Assembly (NCBI GenBank): GCA_045649025.1
Contig: JAZRPB010000006.1
Coordinates: 124,001-188,000 of the forward strand
Source of the DNA: Ornithomonoglobus_A sp045649025
GTDB lineage: Bacteria; Bacillota; Clostridia; UBA1381
DNA length: 64,000 nucleotides
Reading direction: 5' to 3'
A program made the position numbers and the translations under genes. This document shows, one piece after another, positions 62,795 through 64,000 of the stretch. Under the pieces are notes generated by a model. The model was not told where the DNA came from. It ran no database searches and saw nothing but the letters and a program-made list of their open reading frames with translations. Position 1 is the first letter of the stretch. Every line of letters starts with the position of its first letter.

Positions 62795-63757
62795 ATGAAA
62801 ATAGGAAATGTAGAAGTAGGTCAGCTATTTTTAGCACCAATGGCGGGAGTTACCGACTCCACCTTCAGAACAATATGCAAAAGCTACGGTGCAAGTGCGA
62901 TGTGCTCCGAAATGGTAAGTGCAAAGGGTCTTTACTATAACGACAAGAAAACCCACGAGCTTATGCACATAGAGGAAAACAACCACCCCTGTGCAATACA
63001 GATTTTTGGCAGCGACCCTGATATTATGGCACAAATTGTTCCCAAGGTTGAAAAGTCGGGATGCGATTTTATAGACATAAATATGGGGTGTCCCATGCCT
63101 AAAATAGTAAATAACGGTGATGGCAGTGCACTCTTAAAAAACCCCGAGCTTGTTGGTAAAATAGTTAAATCGGTATCGGACGCGGCAACAGTGCCCGTAA
63201 CTGTTAAAATCCGCAAGGGCTGGGATGAAGCAAACGTAAACGCAGTTGAGGTAGCAAAAGCAATTGAAGAAAACGGTGCTTTGGCAATTGCTGTGCATGG
63301 CCGCACACGTATGCAGTTTTACGGCGGAGTTGCCGATTGGGATATAATTGCACGTGTGAAGGAGGCAGTTAAAATACCCGTAATAGGTAACGGCGATATT
63401 TTCAGTGTTGATGATGCAAAAAGAATGCTCAACCACACCAATTGCGATGCGTTTATGATAGGCAGAGGTGCACAGGGAAATCCATTTATTTTTAAACAGA
63501 TAACCGAATTTTTAGAATATGGTGAGGTTAAAACATATCCATCGTCAAGGGATAAAATAGAGGCAGCTCTTTACCACGCGAGAATGCTTGTTAAAGACAA
63601 GGGCGAAAGACGCGGTGTTATGGAGGCAAGAAAGCACATTGCCTGGTATATTAAAGGCTTAAGCGGTGCAGCAAAGCTGAAAACCGAGGTGTTTAAAATT
63701 AGTGATTTTGCTATATTGGAAAAGCTTTTTAATGATTATATTGGAAAAGCTTTATAA
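62795..63757 (+). CDS. dusB: tRNA-dihydrouridine synthase
   Basis: A 320-residue flavin enzyme that reduces uridines in tRNA. LAPMAGVTDSTFRTICKSYGA, EMVSAKGL, the catalytic Cys in DINMGCPMPKIVNNGDGSAL, and the FMN-binding HGRTRMQFYGG and IGRGAQGNPFIF are present. Length fits DusB. It follows the small membrane protein by 1 bp. guaB follows with its own promoter. Confidence 0.95.
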   Translation: MKIGNVEVGQLFLAPMAGVTDSTFRTICKSYGASAMCSEMVSAKGLYYNDKKTHELMHIEENNHPCAIQIFGSDPDIMAQIVPKVEKSGCDFIDINMGCPMPKIVNNGDGSALLKNPELVGKIVKSVSDAATVPVTVKIRKGWDEANVNAVEVAKAIEENGALAIAVHGRTRMQFYGGVADWDIIARVKEAVKIPVIGNGDIFSVDDAKRMLNHTNCDAFMIGRGAQGNPFIFKQITEFLEYGEVKTYPSSRDKIEAALYHARMLVKDKGERRGVMEARKHIAWYIKGLSGAAKLKTEVFKISDFAILEKLFNDYIGKAL

Positions 63758-63782
63758 ATTGACAAAATAATTAAAAAAAGGC

Positions 63783-63811
63783 TTGAAAAAAAGAAAAAAA
63801 TTTGTTAAAAT
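63783..63811 (+). promoter_or_regulatory. sigma-A promoter of guaB
   Basis: TTGAAA (63783-63788) and TAAAAT (63806-63811) with a 17-bp spacer; the leader is about 76 nt with no obvious riboswitch. Confidence 0.78.
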
Positions 63812-63893
63812 AGAGGAAATATACATACTTGCAAAATGATATATTGTTTTAGCAGGTGTGATTAGGCATACAACAAAAAGGAGGGTATATTTT

Positions 63894-64000
63894 ATGGCAG
63901 ACAAATTTGTAAAAGAGGGGCTTACATTCGATGATGTGCTACTAATGCCGCAAGCATCAGACTTTACACCAAACGAGGTAGAGCTTACAACTAATCTTAC
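63894..64000 (+). CDS. guaB: IMP dehydrogenase, N-terminal part only
   Basis: The first 35 codons are visible. MADKFVKEGLTFDDVLLMPQ is the typical start of IMPDH, which makes XMP for guanine nucleotides. RBS AAGGAGGG lies 9 nt before the ATG. The gene continues beyond the window. Confidence 0.88.
   Translation, partial: MADKFVKEGLTFDDVLLMPQASDFTPNEVELTTNL

Overview
The window reads as a chromosomal segment of a low-GC Gram-positive bacterium, most likely a member of the Clostridia. Supporting signs are sigma-A promoters of the TTGACA-17-TATAAT type, AGGAGG ribosome binding sites, a WalR-WalK-YycI set, RNase Y with YmdB, Noc next to RsmG, YlxR/YlxQ in the nusA-infB operon, a GlgC/GlgD pair, PerR with a reverse rubrerythrin, and GTP-type PEP carboxykinase. 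No rRNA, tRNA, CRISPR array, prophage or insertion-sequence transposase was seen. The species cannot be named from the sequence.

Layout. 0-5 kb: a DUF1846 protein, then rlmCD and DUF1015 on the minus strand. 5-14.4 kb: a two-OB-fold SSB, noc, rsmG, a DUF1292 protein, a 6S RNA, a family 2 glycosyltransferase, two phosphoesterases, and the rpmH-rnpA-yidD-yidC-jag operon. The origin-associated genes are present but separated, and dnaA, oriC and mnmEG are not seen. 14.6-30.3 kb: nadE and birA, then ychF, mfd, pth, ribF, truB, nrnA and the rimP-nusA-ylxR-ylxQ-infB-rbfA translation operon, then ymdB. 30.5-43 kb: rny with a long structured leader, then a glycogen operon (glgB, glgC, glgD, glgA, glgP, GH13 hydrolase). 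43-48.8 kb: reverse rubrerythrin and PerR with a perfect operator, a duplicated CxxC/CxxH protein, pckG and gdhA. 48.8-57.1 kb: walR-walK-yycI, an LCP wall-teichoic/capsule transferase, a lipoprotein, and an amino-acid ABC transporter whose binding protein is circularly permuted. 57.4-64 kb: a membrane glycosyltransferase, rpsT, a class A PBP with an Asn-Thr repeat tail, a small membrane protein, dusB and the start of guaB.

The most unusual content is non-coding. A dispersed element of about 255 bp occurs as four full copies (4669-4921, 10163-10417, 52381-52648, 59376-59625) and one solo end (about 42947-42980). The copies differ in sequence, but the arms of two hairpins change together and the core is conserved. 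In every case the same end of the element lies within 8 nt of, or overlaps, the stop codon of a gene pointing toward it. Structured leaders are also visible upstream of rny and noc, and a 102-bp imperfect palindrome joins rbfA and nrnA.

Genes that work together: the glg cluster makes and degrades glycogen; pckG and gdhA link carbon and nitrogen metabolism; PerR and rubrerythrin handle peroxide; WalRK/YycI, LCP, PBP1A and YidC/Jag concern the envelope; and the rimP-to-truB block covers ribosome maturation and translation.
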